Assembly (NCBI GenBank): GCA_048886645.1
Contig: JBHLKN010000009.1
Coordinates: 1 to 34,326 of the forward strand
Reading direction: 5' to 3'
DNA length: 34,326 nucleotides
Source of the DNA: Wukongarchaeum sp048886645
GTDB lineage: Archaea > Asgardarchaeota > Wukongarchaeia > Wukongarchaeales > Wukongarchaeaceae
The notes under the pieces are model-generated. The model did not search any database, was not told where the DNA came from, and was given only the letters and a program-made list of their open reading frames with translations. The number at the start of each line of letters is the position of its first letter. Positions within the stretch are counted from its first letter, which is position 1. Both the position numbers and the translations under genes were made by a program. Shown here in pieces: positions 32,455-34,326 of the stretch.

Positions 32455-34326
32455 TCAAAGATTAATAAGGTTTTCTTTTAGCTCTTTTATTTTATCTCGA
32501 ATTACGGCTGCTTTTTCAAACTCAAGCTTTTGAGCCGCCAATTTCATCGCTTCTTCAAGCTTAATAATTATAAGCGATAACTCTGCTTCATCTTCTAGAC
32601 TTCCCTCAGTTTCCCCAAAAACTTCTCTTAAAAGATCTTGTATCGAAACATCTAAACCAGCAAAACCTTTTCGCTTAGGGGAAACATCGGCCTTTTCAGC
32701 AGCTTTGAAACTTTCAACTATCTCAAGGAGATCCTTGACCTCTTTTTCAACAGTTTTAGGAACTATTCCATGTTTCTCATTATATTCAAGTTGAAGTTTT
32801 CTACGCCTGTTTGACTCCTTTACGGCCTGGTACATACTTTTTGTCATCTCATCAGCATACAAAATAACGTGTCCATTAACGTTTCTAGCTGCACGACCCA
32901 TAATCTGAATTAGAGAAGTTTCAGATCTTAAAAAGCCCTCTTTATCTGCATCAAGAATGGCTACCAACGAAACTTCAGGTAGATCCAAACCTTCTCTTAA
33001 TAGGTTAATTCCTACTACAATATCTATTTTGCCTTCCCGTAACTCTCTTAAAATCTGAATTCTGTCAAGGGTAGTTATTTCAGAATGCAAATACTGGGCT
33101 TTTACCCCGATATCAAGCAAATATTCTGCAAGATCTTCTGCCATACGTTTCGTTAACGTCGTAACAAGAGCCCTTTCACTCCGAGAAACCACATCATTGA
33201 TCTCCTTAATCAAATCATCAATCTGATTCTCAACTGGCCTAACCAAGACTTCAGGATCCACCAAACCCGTAGGCCTAATTATTTGTTCAACTACTTGCTC
33301 ACTATGTTCTACCTCATAAGGAGCAGGTGTCGCTGAAACAAAGATCACAAAAGCCTTATCCATATATTCTTCAAACTCTTCAAAATTTAAAGGTCGGTTG
33401 TCAAAGGCTGAAGGTAAACGAAAACCATAATCCACCAAATTTTTCTTTCGGGAGTAGTTGCCACCCCACATCCCTCGAAGTTGGGGTATTGTTTGGTGAG
33501 ATTCATCAATAATCAACAAAAAGTCTTCAGGAAAATAGTCAAGGAGAGTGTAAGGCTTTTCTCCAGACTTTCTTCCGTCCAAGTACCTTGAATAGTTCTC
33601 TATTCCTGTACAGTAACCTGTTTCTAATAGCATTTCTACGTCATATCCTACCCTTTCTCTTAACCTTTGAGCTTCGAGAAATTTTCCATGTTTTTCAAAG
33701 AAGGGGAGTCTTTCCTCTAACTCTTTTTTAATTTGTTCTACTATTTCCTCAATTTTTACATTGGGGGGTATGTGATGTTTTGCAGGGTATACTGTGAGAC
33801 TGAAAATTTCCCTTAAGGTTTTCCCTTTAAGGGTGTCAAATTCGACTATCCGCTCAACTTCATCCCCAAACATTTCTATCCTAAAAGCAGTATCTTGGTA
33901 AGAAGGCCATATATCTATGGTATCACCCCTTACACGAAAGTTTCTGTTACTGAATGCGTAATCATTTCTTGAGTATTGCATCTCGACGAGATTATCAAGG
34001 ATCGTATCTCGGTCAATTAAATCTCCTTTTTTGATATTTAACACGATTTCTTTATAGGTTTCAGGGGAACCGATACCGTAAATGCAAGAAACGCTTGAAA
34101 CCACAACAACGTCGCGCCTAGACATTAGGGAGGCAGTTGTTGCGTATCGTAACTTTTCGAGCTCGATGTTGATATCAACTTCTTTGTCAATGTAGAGATC
34201 ACGAGTAGGTACGTAGGCTTCTGGTTGGTAGTAATCGAAATAGGACACAAAATACTCAGCAGCGTTTTCTGGAAAAAATGATTTAAATTCACTGCAGAGT
34301 TGGGCGGCTAAGGTTTTGTTATGGCT
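32455..34326 (-). CDS. uvrB: UvrB nucleotide excision repair protein, N-terminus outside window
   Basis: UvrB is the damage-verifying helicase-like subunit of UvrABC excision repair. The frame is open to the window edge (623 residues seen), with SHNKTLAAQL at the cut, so about the first 60 residues with Walker A are missing. Seen are the beta-hairpin YFDYYQPEAYVP, the IYGIGSPETY stretch, Walker B-like IDESHQTIPQLRGM, helicase motif V GINLLREGLDLPEV, motif VI IMGRAARN and the C-terminal UVR helix pair (EEAMKLAAQKLEFEKAAVIR). In archaea uvr genes are viewed as acquired from bacteria. uvrA and uvrC are not within the window. Confidence 0.97.
   Translation of the reverse strand, partial: SHNKTLAAQLCSEFKSFFPENAAEYFVSYFDYYQPEAYVPTRDLYIDKEVDINIELEKLRYATTASLMSRRDVVVVSSVSCIYGIGSPETYKEIVLNIKKGDLIDRDTILDNLVEMQYSRNDYAFSNRNFRVRGDTIDIWPSYQDTAFRIEMFGDEVERIVEFDTLKGKTLREIFSLTVYPAKHHIPPNVKIEEIVEQIKKELEERLPFFEKHGKFLEAQRLRERVGYDVEMLLETGYCTGIENYSRYLDGRKSGEKPYTLLDYFPEDFLLIIDESHQTIPQLRGMWGGNYSRKKNLVDYGFRLPSAFDNRPLNFEEFEEYMDKAFVIFVSATPAPYEVEHSEQVVEQIIRPTGLVDPEVLVRPVENQIDDLIKEINDVVSRSERALVTTLTKRMAEDLAEYLLDIGVKAQYLHSEITTLDRIQILRELREGKIDIVVGINLLREGLDLPEVSLVAILDADKEGFLRSETSLIQIMGRAARNVNGHVILYADEMTKSMYQAVKESNRRRKLQLEYNEKHGIVPKTVEKEVKDLLEIVESFKAAEKADVSPKRKGFAGLDVSIQDLLREVFGETEGSLEDEAELSLIIIKLEEAMKLAAQKLEFEKAAVIRDKIKELKENLINL

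Overview
The window is archaeal chromosomal DNA of low G+C content. Archaeal markers are a geranylgeranylglyceryl phosphate synthase (ether lipids), a HerA-type ATPase next to a NurA nuclease, a TrmB-type regulator, a KaiC-like single-domain ATPase, a 2,3-cyclic-diphosphoglycerate-synthetase-like protein, TATA-type promoters and GGTGA/GAGGT ribosome sites. About a third of the genes appear to start with TTG. Three longin-like proteins and one Roadblock/LC7 protein fit an Asgard or deep TACK-type archaeon, but the lineage cannot be fixed from this window. Two runs of exactly 100 N (6351-6450 and 27857-27956) show that this is a scaffold, probably from a metagenome.

Layout. 1-2853: a partial MFS transporter (minus), then hydrogenase maturation factor HypD and a GIY-YIG/DUF123 nuclease-like protein (plus). 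3068-5134: a KaiC-like ATPase and a two-part protein with a longin-like N-terminus and a nuclease-fold-like C-terminus. 5216-9148: a MEMO-family gene and thymidylate kinase, separated by a 2.4-kb scarred segment. This segment holds a decayed second copy of the MEMO/tmk divergent start region, two copies of an unrecognised gene end, a 12-codon gene stub with a strong promoter, and two small membrane-protein genes. 9170-9242: a GC-rich candidate C/D box guide RNA. 9274-12974: DUF167 protein, TrmB regulator, an L,D-transpeptidase-like (YkuD) protein, a HEAT-repeat protein and a cPGS-like GTPase-family protein. 13028-14671 (minus): a zinc protein, a Roadblock protein and GGGP synthase.

14953-21245 is the largest functional block: DUF4129, DUF4350-like, MoxR AAA+ ATPase, DUF58 (vWA-like) and a multi-spanning membrane protein, all on the plus strand. 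MoxR/DUF58/DUF4350/DUF4129 sets are recurrent neighbours in prokaryotes and are thought to form a membrane-linked chaperone or metal-insertion machine. 21385-24938: a helical protein, a sugar-1-phosphate nucleotidyltransferase with a left-handed beta-helix tail, and a divergent hexose-phosphate-mutase-family protein. 24986-27218 (minus): two longin-like proteins and CutA. 27373-29252 (plus): a membrane zinc-ribbon protein crossing a scaffold gap and two small unrecognised proteins. 29302-34326 (minus): HerA-like ATPase, NurA-like nuclease and UvrB (N-terminus outside the window), a DNA-repair-rich end.

No tRNA, rRNA, CRISPR array or intact insertion sequence was seen. The most unusual items are the reciprocal decay of the duplicated MEMO/tmk locus, the longin/nuclease-like fusion, the YkuD-type protein in an archaeon, the mutase with altered catalytic motifs, and the candidate guide RNA.
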